Shown piece by piece: positions 36,283 through 49,240 of a DNA stretch of 64,000 nt. A model generated the notes under the pieces. That model made no database searches. It was not told where the DNA came from and saw nothing but the letters and a program-made list of their open reading frames with translations. The DNA comes from Penelope pileata (lineage: Eukaryota > Chordata > Aves > Galliformes > Cracidae): assembly GCA_013396635.1 (NCBI GenBank), contig WBMW01003919.1, forward strand, positions 1,878,266 through 1,942,265, given 5' to 3'. Every line of letters begins with the position of its first letter. Position 1 is the first letter of the stretch. The translations under genes and the position numbers were made by a program.

Positions 36283-36929
36283 AGCGAAGGCTGTCACCTT
36301 GAACCAAACGCCACGAGCCAGCAGTGTGCCGAGAAGGCCAATGGGACCTGGGGTGCACTACAAGGAGTATGGGCAGCAGGGCAGGGAGCTGATCGTCCCC
36401 ACTGCTCTGCCCTGGGGAGGCCACATCTGCAGCACTGCATCCAGTTCTGGGCTCCCCAGCTCAGTGCAGACAGGGAACTGCTGGAGAGAGTCCAGGGGAG
36501 GGCTGCAAAAATGATGAGGGCTTGGAACACCTCCCCTATGAGGAAAGGCTGAGAGCCCTGGGACTGCTCAGCCCAGAGAAGGCTGAGAGGGGATCTGATC
36601 AATGCTTATCAATATCTAAAGGGCAGGTGTCAAGTGCATGGGGCCAGGCTTCTTTTGGTGGTGCCCAGCGGCAGGATGAGTGGCAATGGGCACAAACTGG
36701 ACCACAGGAAGCTGCATACAACCTTGAGGCATACAAACATACCCTTTGCAGTGAGGGTGACAGAGCACTGGAACAAGCTGCCCAGAGTGGAGTCTCCTTC
36801 TCTGGAGACCTTCAAAGCCCCACTGGACGCTTTCCTGTGCCACTGCTGCAGGGCCCTGCTTTAGCAGGGGGTTGGGCTGGGGGATCTCCAGAGGTCCCTT
36901 CCAACCCCTACGGTTCTGTAATTCTATGG
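36283..36929 (+). mobile_element. CR1 LINE, 3' part (RT C-terminus and tail)
   Basis: Plus-strand CR1 starting near 36283 (ATSQQCAEKANGTWGA, the family's [16 protein letters not shown] region). It runs on through RPHLQHCIQFWAPQ, ELLERVQGRAAKMMR and ERLRALGLLSPEK, then RMSGNGHKLDHRKL and VRVTEHWNKLPR, and ends in the tail GGTCCCTTCCAACCCCTACG and TTCTGTAATTCTATGG (36914-36929). Several frame shifts separate these blocks. It is similar in style to the copy at 1-332 ([29 protein letters not shown]), so both probably belong to one subfamily. The precise 5' limit is uncertain by about 40 bases. Confidence 0.94.
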
Positions 36930-39900
36930 CTGTACCAGAGACTAATGCTAAATCAAAACAAACAAAAACGTACTGCATAAACTAAGCCAGGACATACCGC
37001 CCAACTTCCTCATCTCACCGCACCCAACAAACAGCGCTGGTTACACCCCCAGCCGCACACCCTCCCACCAGAGCAGGCAGCTCCCGCAGGTGCCATGTGC
37101 CTGCCTGGGCCCCACGGGCAGCCCAGAGCCCCGCGGCAGCAATGCCAGAGCACAGCTCGGGGTGCTGGGAGTGCACAGACAGCTTCTGGGCATCTTAACA
37201 CACGCTGTGCTCCATGTCCTGAACCCGAGCAACAGACCCCAGCCACACCGTAACGAGGTGAGGTACAGAGCTAGGGGACACTGCACAGCAAGCTGAACCG
37301 GTCCTGGTTCCTGCCTTGCTTTCCTTTTCATTTCAAATGTTTTTTATGGTTAAGATTACCAAAATTGTAACAGAAACAGAAGGTTTTGCCATGGAACTGG
37401 TCATTGCTGTTTTGAAGACTGGTCAGGTAGTGGAGTCTTGATGAAATGACAGCCCTCGTGTGTTTTCCCATTTCCCTCTCATTCTCTAGCTGATATTTAA
37501 ACATTGTTAGCTATAAAATGAAGGGGAAAGAAACAGGTATTTCCCCGAATGTCATTATCAAACAATTTACTTTTCTGCCATGAAGTGATCGTGTTGACTT
37601 TTCCTCTGTGCCACGAGAGAATAAGGATAGGGGGGAAAACAGTTTCGAAGGTTTCCTAAGACACAAAATATTATGTCTAAACTCTGTGTGGAGTTACAAA
37701 ATTACAAAGCTCTCTCTACGGAGAGGTTTTCACAGCTGAGAAAGCATTAAATAGGAGATAAAGGATCTACAGGTGCATTAACAGGTATGTAAGACTGAAG
37801 TCAGTGAAAACTATTTTCTTTACCTCGTGCATGCAGAAAGAAGTTATGATCTCACAGAACCTGTGTTTAGCTGGATATAACACTTCCTCTGTTCCTTAGC
37901 TACAGCTTCCACACCAGAGCCCATTTGGACGACCAAGCACAAAAATAACGGTGATTTAGCATCGCTCTCAGGCAGGAAGGCAACAGTTTGCCAGTGTGGT
38001 CTCCACATCTCGGCTGTGTGCCCGTATCGCCATTCCTCTCGAGACGTGGAGGAAGCACATGCTATGCCTTGGGGTCATTTTGATTGCAAACGCATTTTCT
38101 TCTAATTTGTTTCAGCCTGTTCTGTGTTGCACGCCAAGTCTCAGCGTACCGCTGGGCTCAATTACTGCCCGAAAAACCCTGGAGCCGGAGGTAGCAAGAG
38201 TGGGTATTGGAGACCATGTCATAATCAGGAAAACAAGAGTTTGGACTCCCTAGGCCAAAGTGTGTTTGTCTGTAAGTACAAATGTCAGAGATCATGAGCT
38301 CTGTGCAGCTGTGGGAATGGCGTAGGGCAGAGCAGCTCGGGCTGTGGGATGTCAGTGAGCCAGGGTGATGGATCCGAGCTGCGACGGGGACCCGGCAGCA
38401 GCCAGCTCCCACTGATCAGTGCAGCAGTGGAGGTGAGCACCACTGAGGAGCTGACGGGCAGAAGGGCATGCTGAAGGCAACGGCGCAGCAACAATGGGAG
38501 TCAGCATCAAAAAGACTGAGGTAGGCCCAGATGGTCTTCAAGGGACGGCTCCTGCGCAGCGCTGTGCGAGCCACCTGGTGGGAACCTGCCCGGCCCTCCC
38601 AGCTCTGTTTTTGTAGCAACAAATGCAAAAGGCGGGGTTTTAACTTCCTCTGGAGAGGTCTTAGAAACTTTGAGGGGAACAAAAATACATCCTGTGCCTG
38701 GATGGAAAACTGCTCCTTGCCAAACCTCTTTGGAGAGCGGACTTGGAGGAAGCTGGGAGGAGGCCTGGCCGTGCGGGCTGCCTGCTGGTGTGAACTCTCC
38801 TTGCGAGGACAGAAAGCAAAGTGCACAGCCCTGACACTGCCCACGTGACAGCTCCCCAGCGCTGCCCAGCCCCTGCCAGGCACTCCCCAGCAGTTCTGCA
38901 CTCAGTGCCCACGCTGGGCCACGCTCTGTTAGGCGCAGCTCCTGCCTCCCTGCAGGCTGCACCGACTGAGCACGCAGTCCCCACGCTTTGTTGTTGCCCT
39001 GCAGAAGTTACCAGGTGGACTCAGGAGAGCCTCCAGGCCCTGGGAGGTACTGCAGGCCTCCAGGAAGATATCCCCTGGTCTGGGTGAATCCCACCTCTGG
39101 CTGCACAGCTGATGAATCGCAAGGCAAAAACCAGCCCATTCTGCACGGCGAGAGGATGCCTGAATATCATCTCACAACAACGCTGGATCAAAAAAGAAAG
39201 CCATTAGCATGAAATTATCTGCTCCCAGATAATTTCCCAGCTGAATCTCCGAATTGGTCTCTCGCTCTTTTTCTTTGCATAACATTTCCCTGCACTCAAG
39301 ACCTGAGGAGCTGCAATTTGCCAGGCTTCCATCTGCACCGAGGCATTGTTTCGGCAGTCACTGATGAGGGGCGAGGCTGTCCCCTGCCAGCACCACTGCT
39401 GCTCTCAGGGGCACCGCTCAGCCGAGGGTCCCGCTGGCGGGGCATGTCCTGCTGTGCCTTGCAGACAGGAGTTAGGAAAGTGAGGTCTTAGCACCCACAA
39501 AAAGCCATGAAAATAATGACAGTGAAGAAATGCCGTGACAGCAGGCTTAGCATTCCAACAGGAATGGGCCTAATTCTGAGTTTGGTGCTGCGCTCGAAAT
39601 TCCAGCAGCTGCCCTGCGAAACATACAGGCACAGCACCTTCTGCTCCGGGTGCATGCGCTTCTTTGCTTTCTTATTCCTGGTTGATATGGCTGCTACAAC
39701 GTTTACAATTTTCTGAACCTTCTCAATTTTATGTTGACTTAAAAAAAAACCAAACAGATCAATACTTTGTGATAAGGTCTGCAACAAAATTATTGGTAAA
39801 TAGGCATATATCTGTTAAAGACAAAGATCTGTGCTGCGTGTTAGCTTTCATGTTCTCACATCTAAGGGGATTTCAGGCATGAAGCAGCAACACAGCTACA

Positions 39901-42900
39901 TCAGGTAAAAGGATTTCTCCAATTTTTGTTTTTTTTCTAATGTCTGAACTGCACAGTGCGGTTTTTGTGCAAACACTACAGGCAGATCAGACCCATAAAG
40001 CCGATGAGGAACGGCTTCAGGCTCAGACAGCAGAACCCCGGGCCCAACTCTGTGCTGGTTCCTTGCAAGAGGATTGCAAGCAGGATTGTCTGCACAGCCT
40101 CATTTCTCCAGCCCCTTTGCCAGCCCTGCAGCACGAGCAGTGCAGCACGCTGGGCAGCCCAGAGCAGGAACGTGGGTCTGGGACCGCTGCTCACAGCCTC
40201 GCACGCCCACGGGCCACCAGGCAGTACCCGACGTGCTGCACGGTGCTGAGCCTCATCCCAGCCCACTGGCAGTGCCATCTGGCAGCAGCTCGTGCATCCC
40301 TGACTCTGTGCCGTTATAACTGGATCAGGGACCTGTCAGGCTGCCAAGTGAACCATCATTATCATTCAAGATATCATTTAGCACATACTCCACATGGCAG
40401 TCAATTGCTTGCGTTATAATCACCTCGTAAAACTGTGACTCCATAGATAGAATATGCCTGCGAGACAGTCTTTACCTGTTACATTAAACTTACAGATATT
40501 TAAAGTGTCAGATCATCTTTCATCTGAATTGGGCTGCTGTCTAATACAGTCAATCAGCCGGCTCTGGAGTCAGGTTGTTGGTTCTCAACAAAGAGGCAGG
40601 AGGAAGATGCTTTTCTGCACTTGTTCACAGATGTCTCATTTGTCCTCGGGTGGGAGAAACCAACCTTGTTGTGCACAACCGTGAGTCTCACACCACTACC
40701 CTGGCAGATCCTGTGAGGGCAAGGCAGCCTGGCGAGGTGCGAGGTCTTCTCTTTTATCTCGTCTTCACTTTTGGTATTGACAGTCTTCATTTTAAAGCAA
40801 AATTATTCTAAAAAGGGATAATAATTGCTGGGTTTTTTAAAGTGTTTTTCACTGTTAGTGTTTAGACTGTCAGGACTATTGTGGTTAGAGAGCACAAGAG
40901 TCTGCTTGATTACCCACACCAGCACCCAGAGAACACAAAGCTGCTTCTGGTCCCCAAGGCAAGACAACGGAGATGAGAAACGCGGCTCCCTCCCCCAGCA
41001 CCAGGCTTCTTCTCCAGACAGGACTGCTGATCTCTCCAGATTGTTCTGGCACAAATATGCCTGCATTTGTGCTCAAGTGCCCACACTGCCCAGGGCTCCC
41101 TGTGCTCCGAGGCTGCTCAGCAAGCAGAGCCATCACACCCACCCCAGCACCCTGAGCGCTGCCAGGGAGCAGAGCTGCCCTGCAGCAACGGCTGAGGGCC
41201 ACTGCTCCATGGAAGAAGTCTCCTTCCACACTGCAGGCATCGGCTGTGCTGTACCTGTGACGCAGCCTGCAGGCACTGCGATGCCACATGCTGTGCTGCC
41301 AGCACGCTCCGGGGCTGGCACAGCTCCTGCTACAGCCCCTGGGCACAGCACAGCCCCTGCGGCATCGCCCTGCTGCCCGTGCACTGGCCCTGCCTCCCAG
41401 CTACCTGCTCCGGGCTGCTCAGTGTGACCATTCGCAGATCAGTCCAAACCCACACTCTCACCAAAGCCACACAGAAGCCGCAAACTTCACGTGCCCACCT
41501 TCAGAGCTTTTACCACACCAACACGCTCATTTCCCGGTGACCGGGGTCAGTGTGCCAGCTGCAAGTCGAAGCCTGACGCAGAATGAGGGACACGCTGTAC
41601 ACTCGTCCCAGTTTCTTTTCCTAGTTCCCACAGACACGTAATCAAGTTAAACAACAGTTCAGCAAGGCATCTCCAGGTCAGTTTGCAGGGATTTCTGTGC
41701 ATCTCACATCATGAAAAATGTTTTACGTTGGCCCAAATGTGGTTGTGACAACACAGCACCATAGAGCTGGACAAGAAGAAGTTTCCGTGAGGCGTCTCAG
41801 TCAGAGACGTGGAGGCTGCAATTTCAGAGTGCTGACGGAAAGAGAGAGAATTACATTTTGCACAGCATCAACGGGAAATTCCAGTCATAGACCATACACT
41901 TCCTACAGCTCAGCTATGGGCTCATCACCGTCAGTGTCTCTGCTGAGCACACTGCTCAGAGAAGCAGAAGCTAAGGATACATTCTGCCCACCCCAGGATG
42001 TAAATATGAACAGTGAATATGAAGCAGTGACGTCTCCCCAGGGATGCAGAGATGGGAGCCAGCTCTCCAGCCACTTTCTGCTAGCAGTGTTTCCTTTGTC
42101 CTCTGCATCATTAAGAGAGATCTGTAACGAACTGCTTTTAATGCTTCCTGTATTGGCTATGGAGAAACCATTGTGAGCTAAAATAATTGGCACCTGTTGC
42201 TATTCTGGCTGGCAAGCTGGATCTTCAAAGTGTGCTCATCTCACTGCGGCACAGACTGCAGGGCCCGTGCTGGCTTTTCGCTTGGGATTTCTCATCATCG
42301 TTATGAGTACTTATGGCATCCCCAAAGCAAGGCTTCCACAGGCAGTGATAGCCAGGAGCCAGGCAGGTCACTCCGAGCTCTGTAAGGCTGGCTGGATCTT
42401 TGGGGCAATGCTGCTTTTGGTGCACAGCAGTCATTACCGAGGTGTGGGGGCTCCCGAGCCCAGAGCTGGGCAGCACGAGGCTGCCTGCACCCGGCTGCTG
42501 GAGCTGCCCTGAGCTGCTGAGCCGCCCGTGGGGTCAACGCAAAGACCTCCCCTCACCCCAGCAACAGCTTGGCCAGAGAAAGAAACCCACGTGAGGCCCC
42601 TCCAGGCTCTGTGCTGAAGAGCCCCCACACCTTCCCTTCAGCTGGTTTGTGCCTTTTGTGCCCTCTTATCCTTGACAGAGAGCTCAGTCTTGGCGGTGCC
42701 AAACCCCAGATCAGCAAAATGTTAAGCACAAGGGTAGATGAAGTCCTTGAGCTGCTTCCATATGCCTGAGGATGGGAACACATCCATAAATACCTGAGTT
42801 TATGCAGGAAACCTTCGTAAAAACAGAGGAGAGTCTGACCCTTCCAGGTTGTGTCTTGCCAATGGTTCCACTAACCCGAAGCACTTGTGACTCCTCCCTG

Positions 42901-43769
42901 CTTTGTTGTCAACCACTACAACATCTCACCCCCCTTCAGAGTTCAGCCGAAGCCCCTGAACGTACAGGAGAGCACAGAATCCCCCGTCGCTTCACAGGTG
43001 GGTGCTGTGCCCAAATCTCCATCTGCTCGCTGGAGGTCTGAGCACCTCCCCCTGCAGCCCCCTGGCACAAGCCCCTCTTCAGCTAACGGCCATTCCCCCC
43101 AGAGGGGCTTGGATCCTTACATCCAGGGGCTGGATCCCACCTCCCAGGAAAGGCATGACCCGCAGGCAGTGCCCCGAGGCCCTCGGTGCCTGCACCCTGC
43201 GCTGCTGGCACACAGAGACCATAAGAGCAGGTCGCCATGCTCCCCCCCGAATGCAGTCTGACATCAGCAGCTGCCTGGGCCTCTGTCAGCAGCTCCCCGC
43301 GCCCGCCTGCCCTGGGGCACAGCCATCAACAAGGCCGGTGCTCCCAGGAAACGCGACAGTTATTATTCAGTAACTGAATTACAGGCTCATTCTCGAGAAG
43401 GAATAACAGCAGGCAGGAAGGGAAGGGAAGGTGCTGTTTTGCTTCACAGGAGCTGAAAGACCTCAAAGAAATATTCAGTCCATGATAGGAAACACCGGTG
43501 AGCACTTTGTACTTTGGCAACTTTCTCTCATTTTGGTATTTCTGCTTTTGGTGTTCAGAAGTGTTTGTGATGTGCAGGATGTGTGACAGCAGGCGCACGC
43601 AGGATGCATTCTGCTGTCACGCTGCATCCCCACGGCGTGCAGGAGGTGCGGGGACGGGGCCCGGCGGGCGGCTGCACCCTGCACCTGCAGCCTCACAGCG
43701 CGGCTCCTGCCTCGCGCCCGGCTGAAACCCAACTCACGGCTTCCAGAGCATCTTCATGAGCCAGGCTGT
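36930..43769. other. Unannotated GC-variable region without recognised repeats
   Basis: I see no LINE, LTR or DNA-transposon text. Long overlapping frames on both strands (for example 38416-38901 minus with 38531-38848 plus, and 40825-41427 plus with 40885-41346 minus) occur where GC is high and have no conserved domain. No exon can be supported. Confidence 0.5.
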
Positions 43770-44030
43770 TCGGGGAGAAATGGTCTGTGCTAAAGCTCTT
43801 ATTACCCATAGAAGGCAATCAGCCAGCATAATGAAATGGATGGAAAATTTCCCTGTGCGCAGAAAATGATCATTGCTTTAGGTCAGGGAATAGCAACAGA
43901 TCTAAACCTGCAGATATTGTGATCATTACGGAGAGACGGTCTAATAAGGCGCTGCAGACAATAGCGACAAGGCACAAGCTCTTAGCTGAGCAGAGTAATT
44001 TAGAGAAAACAGCTTGACAGAGAAATCAGG
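43770..44030. promoter_or_regulatory. AT-rich block, candidate conserved non-coding element
   Basis: A CpG-poor block between GC-rich flanks, with ATAATGAAATGGATGG, GAAAATGATCATTGC and TAATTTAGAG. The composition contrast and homeodomain-like ATTA/TAAT content are visible; conservation and function are inference. Confidence 0.25.
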
Positions 44031-44991
44031 GAATCAGAGGTGCAGGTAAGCGGCGAGGAGCACTGTCCTGCTGCCGCATGCTAATTAGCACCCTGGGATT
44101 GCACCCAGACAAACGACACCAAGCAACATTTTCTTTCCCCATTAAAGACAGTCCTCTTTGAAAAGCAGAGGCTTTCCAATAATTAGCTAGGATGTGTTTC
44201 TCTTCTTTTCCTGCTTTTCCCCTCCCCACTCATTTTGCAGTTTTCATGTAGGTCTTCCCTTTTGGGCATTCTTTTTTATCCTTCATAATTGCTTTAGGAA
44301 ACAGCCGAGCCTGCTGCATGACCTGCAGCTCCCTCCATACAGGCACACAGACTCACATAGAAACACGCACTGATGCACCATAAAAAGGGGAAAAAAAGAA
44401 GGAAAAATCACCCCAACGACTTTCTAAAAGGCCGGGAGGCAAAAAGCATCGCAGTCTGCCCCAGGTTTTGCCCTGGGGTCCATAGGGATGTGGGCACTGA
44501 AGGACAGGGACCTGTGGCCCCGTGAGCCCCACACGGTGCCCAGCACACGTTGGTGCAGGGGAGCAGCAGGGCGTGCAGGCTCTGAATCCGTGCTGCCCTC
44601 GGGAAGGGGCTCGGGCAGACTGGGGAAGGGGAGCTCCTGCCTGACCGCAGGGCTGGGGAGCCCCGTCCCCCTGCAGAGGCTGTGCCTGGGGCAGGGCTCT
44701 GCCCTCCCTTCCAGCTGTCCTTCTCCACCAGCTTACCAAGCACATTCACTGAATCTCCCCATTTCCAGCGAAATGCAAGAAGTGGCATCTGCTTACCCGG
44801 GGAACCCCTCCAATTGTGCTGTGCTTCTCAAATGGCAAAGTGGCTCAAAAAACCAGCAGTGCCTGAGGCAGCACTGTGAGGTGTCAGGAGCCTCGCAGAG
44901 CGTCACGGGGCACATTTTCCCCGAGCTGTGCCTTTCCCATCCCCATGGCCTCCACAGCTGCTGACTTCTCGCAGAGATGGGCAGAGGGGCT
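44031..44991. other. Unannotated spacer
   Basis: GC-rich, with overlapping frames on both strands (44353-44745 minus and 44488-44964 plus). No known domain. Confidence 0.5.
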
Positions 44992-45029
44992 GCTCCCAGC
45001 TCCCCACCCCGCTCCCAGCTCCCTGCCCC
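44992..45029. repeat. 19-bp tandem repeat (2 copies plus a partial third)
   Basis: Two copies of GCTCCCAGCTCCCnnCCCC (44992-45010 and 45011-45029), differing at two positions, followed by a partial third (GCTCCCACCTGG). Confidence 0.9.
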
Positions 45030-45104
45030 GCTCCCACCTGGCCCTGCAGCCCCAGGAGCCACAGCTGCCTCCATTCACTGCAGTTTGCACTGCTCTGGAT
45101 CTAT

Positions 45105-45300
45105 ATTTCAATTCCCGTGAATAATGTTGAAGAGCTTTTAGCGGAAACAGAGAGAATTATTGATGGTAACAGTAAAATTATTTTATCTACAGAAGCCAGA
45201 GACAGCATATAGTCTATCAGGTGCATTTAGGCTGCCACAGAGATTGAAACGCTTTTGTTAGAAATAGCACTTAGAGCATTACAAAGTTGGAAACAACACC
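45105..45300. promoter_or_regulatory. AT-rich block, candidate conserved non-coding element
   Basis: An abrupt switch from GC-rich repeats to AT-rich text (GTGAATAATGTTGAAG, GAGAATTATTGATGG, GTAAAATTATTTTATC). One frame reads NNVEELLAETERIIDGNSK before a stop at 45210, which looks protein-like, but no acceptor/donor pair convinces me. A non-coding element is the simpler reading. Confidence 0.25.
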
Positions 45301-47160
45301 CTGAATTGATCTGTCATGATAAGAAGAGTGTTTTCTCCTTCCTGTTTGCCTTCATCAACTCTGTTAGCACGGGGGAGCAGCTCCCGAGGCTGGCACAGAG
45401 CCCACGCTCCCAGGGCAGGGGACCTACAGACCCACGGAGCTTCTCCTCCAAGGAGAGGTGAGCAGAGTGCACCACAGTCACAGCCCAGCACAAATTCCAA
45501 CAATAACAAAGTCACAACATCGGAAGAGAACCGCCACCCTGCTCACAAGGGAGATGACCTGGACGCGAGCAGCAGGGGTGTAAATCAACGCGACGGCTTT
45601 GACAGATTGCAGGCAGCAGATCCTGAGTTGCAACGCAGAGGCGAACATCGTACAGAGGTCAGGATAAAATAAGCAAAGCAACCTGGGAATTTAAATTCAA
45701 CATTTTTTTAAATTTTTACAGGCTTAAATGATGACACTCCATTCTCCTGAGGGAGTACAGATGCCTTTCTCTCCAGCCTCCCCCCCTCCCCCACACACCC
45801 CTCCCAGCCCTGTGTTCGTGTGAAATGGTGCTGCTAGTCTGGGCAACAGACTCAGTGCTGTGGTGAGCACATCCTCTGAAGATACTGCTTTGAGCAAAAG
45901 AAAATATTAGTAACCTGACTCGTTGGTAGAGCTGAAATCTCCAATGACTTTGGCTTTGAATACAACCCTGCTGTTTTCTGCCCATCCAGCAGTGCAGCCT
46001 CCTGGCCGCGCTGCCCAGCGTGCAAACCAACACCAGCCCCAGCAGCCCTGCTGCGGGGCCCTGGGGCCCAGCCCTGTGGCTGCCTCCAGAACCAGCCCTG
46101 GGGCTCCCTGGCCAGCGCCCTGCAGACGAGGTCAGAGTCGGCCTCCACGCAGCAACCCGGGGTCAGCCCGAGGTGCGGCTCAATGGGACAGCGCCCGGCC
46201 GAGCGGGAGTTCCAGCTAATTCCAACACAGTGCCAAATGCTTCGAGCCATGCAGAAGAAGAGTTGAGTCAAAATTATGGTAGAATATGTAATAGTAAAAA
46301 CGAAGTTCTAGGAAATTATTTTTTCTGAGAGCTACATTTTCTCTTAAGAAAATAGCTTTAATGGGAAATTCTCAGCCAGCTCTCCCAATGTGCCATTATT
46401 CAACAACATCTTGGGGCTGCTCTTCGCACAGCTGAAAGGGGACCGTCTTTGCAGTGACATGCAAATCGTGGCTTCCATTTCTTAAACCCATTTGTTGTAT
46501 TTTAACTCACTTCCAACAGCCACCTTCCACACACTGACTGCACCGTGCTGCCCTCCCCACCACTGAGAGCTGACCAAGCAGCACCATGGCTCCAAAGCCA
46601 AACGGGGGAAGAGTACAGACACACACGAAGCGGATGAGCACAGCTTGTGAGCTCCCCAACAAATATCAATTCACAGGGCACATAGGAGTCTGTATCCCTG
46701 AGCTCAGAGCTCATACCATGGGCACAACCAGAGCTGCTGCATGCGGGAGCCCCACAAAGCTCCAATGCAGCCAAGCTCCAACACAGGCAGCTGCGATGGG
46801 CGCCTGGACCTGCTCCTCTCCCCCTGGGCTGTTCTCATGCAAAGCTCATGCATCGCCACAGGGCCACTCAGCTCAGTGTAAGACCTCCAAAATAAGGCAA
46901 TTGAGTCTCTGAAAATGCCTGTTTTCCTCTGCAGCTTCTAAAGGAGCTCACAGGTGTGAGTTTAACCAGGACATTGAACATTTAAAAGCACTTTGCTGGT
47001 GTCTGTGAGTCATCCAGGCTCTTTCTACTCAAAGGAGGAGAAAAGTGTATGATTCATCTCGTACTGAAATAGGTGCCCAAGGGAGGTGGGACGGAGACTG
47101 CTTCTCTTCCAGGCAGAACCCAGAGCCCCACTGACAGGCCCAGTCACAGCACACAGCTTT
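45301..47160. other. Unannotated spacer
   Basis: No repeat or gene recognised. Confidence 0.5.
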
Positions 47161-47300
47161 TACACTGCTAATATATGCATGATTAATTATGCAGAATGAA
47201 TTAATACAAGTAACCTCAGCCTTTGCACATTATTGAACAGAACAGGGAACCAGGAAAAAAATCAACTCACAAAGAACAAGGCAATTAAAAATTCACCTAT
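47161..47300. promoter_or_regulatory. AT-rich block with an 18-bp near-palindrome
   Basis: Contains TGCATGATTAATTATGCA (47176-47193), which matches its own reverse complement at 16 of 18 positions (a single mismatched pair), then GAATTAATAC. ATGCA and TTAATTA resemble POU and homeodomain half-sites. Function is inferred. Confidence 0.35.
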
Positions 47301-49210
47301 GTTTTAGAGGGCTGCTGGAAGAAATTGAGCAGAGGACTTCACTGACACCTGTAAGCAAGGGGTGCCTGCCAGAAGGCAGACAGTGAAAGCCCTGGCTGAG
47401 ACAGCAGGGATTTGTGGGGCAGCTGGAGTTCAGACTGGCCTTGAGCTACTTCAGGTGAAGAGATCAGACTGCAAGCTTTAGCAGAGAAATACGAAAACGC
47501 TGCTATATCACGAGGAGGGACGGGCTCAGAACCAGGGTTAATTCAGACATGGCCTGGAGGTGCGATGCTGCGCAGCTCTCTGAGCCCCTGCAGTCCTGCC
47601 AGGGCTGCCAGCAAAACGCTTCCCTGCTCCGTGCCTCGGCCCCGTAACCCGGAACACAGCTGGGCGAACTCCCGGCTCTGCAGCACTAGGTCTGCTCCTT
47701 AATTGCATCCCTGGAAGCTCACAGAGGTCTCAGGTTCACTCGAATACAAAATGAATACAAATGCTAAAACCTCATTACTCTGTTTCAGACCATTCCTCTA
47801 CTCATAAGTATTTTGCCCTGACCTTCCCCTCACAGCACCAGGTATCACCAGATGACATGTACAGGCAGTTGTTGCTGGTGCCAATAAAGTAACAAGATGA
47901 TGATCAAAAAGTATACAGCACTCAGCGTTCCTTTGAATTGCCTGTAGGACAGCGATCTGCATTTCTGGTTGGCAGAGACGGCAGCAGAGTGAACAGTTAC
48001 ATTTTAATAGTGCTTATGCAAAATAGAATATGGGAAAGGAACGGTGGAAACACTTATCCACCTGCACCGAGGACAGGTGAGTACTGATCACGTTCAGCTG
48101 CAACTGTGGCAGTTAAAAATGACTGCACAGGTGGAATAGGCAAGACAGAAACAAACCAGGTATTCTCGAGCTCTTCCTTTCCAGACGGGCTCAAACATTC
48201 AGATCTCCCCAACCTTCCTGCCACCCTCTCCTTCCGCTTGTCTCTATGCCAACGCCTTACACGTGAGAGCAATTGTATACACGAGATCTTGCTTTAACAC
48301 TGAATTAACACTGTCAGATGTAGGGACAGGTGCTAATTGACCCAGAGAGACCAAGAAATCGGTACTTTTAATGGGTATTTTTGGGTCAGAGTGAGAGTCC
48401 TGGTTCATGTACATTTCGGGACGGACAGAATGAAACTAAGGAACTCAAGTGGAAGTTTCTGCGGGTCCTTCCAGAGGACGGTACCCTCAGTGCCCAGCAG
48501 AACAGCGCGACAGCTCTGCTACCAGCACAGCCCCGCGTCCCAGCGCCTTCCACTGGCCACAGTGACGCTGCGTGGCTTCCAGCCAGTCGTTTTAAGAAGG
48601 TTGCTGGGTTAATTTCCTTGGTTTGAGTCTTGCAGCTTGCCTTTTAGATCAGGCTTCTCAACACAACACGTCTGCTCTGCTATGGAAAGGGAGCCAAAGA
48701 TCTTCCTGAGATAAAGTAGCTGCTCACACCTATGTTCAATTTTTTCTTCCTCAATTGGATTCTGAACCTCAAACAGTGATATTAACAACCCTACTATTAC
48801 TTGATTTATTGCCTCTAAAAGGAACAGTTGTGATCAAGTGCAGAACATGCTTTTCAGATGTTACAAAGCAATTTAATTCATTTATAAAGGATTTCAAACT
48901 GTCAGGACAACATCTAACATGATAATCTCAGCCCTGAAAAAGACAGATGACATCACCAAGCGCGCATACATTACAGATTGTTCTGAAGCCTCGTGAATAG
49001 GGTAATTTGAAATCATTAAAAATTAAAGAGAATACTGCTGAATGGGAAGAGGGAAGGATACATTTTGCTCTGGGCTCTATCGCTATTTCCCTGCAACAGA
49101 GGCCATGCTGTTCTATTGCAAGATTAGAGGAAGAGGAGTAAGGAACCCCGCATGGCAGATTGCTGCATGGAGCCGCTCGGGTGGCAGCACCCGGACAGCA
49201 ACCAAGGGAT
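47301..49210. other. Unannotated spacer
   Basis: No recognised repeat or gene. AT-rich sub-blocks near 48720-49060. Confidence 0.5.
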
Positions 49211-49240
49211 GCACCCAGCCCTGCTGCACCCAGCCCTGCT
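49211..49240. repeat. 15-bp tandem duplication
   Basis: Two perfect copies of GCACCCAGCCCTGCT (49211-49225 and 49226-49240). Confidence 0.97.

Noticed and set aside
40825..41427. 200-codon plus-strand open frame
   Set aside because: Overlaps a 153-codon minus-strand frame in GC-rich DNA, is Ala/Pro/Cys/His-rich without a domain, and has no splice or promoter evidence.
44928..45212. Frame ending NNVEELLAETERIIDGNSK, possible exon
   Set aside because: The end looks protein-like but the start is translated tandem repeat, and no acceptor/donor pair supports an exon.
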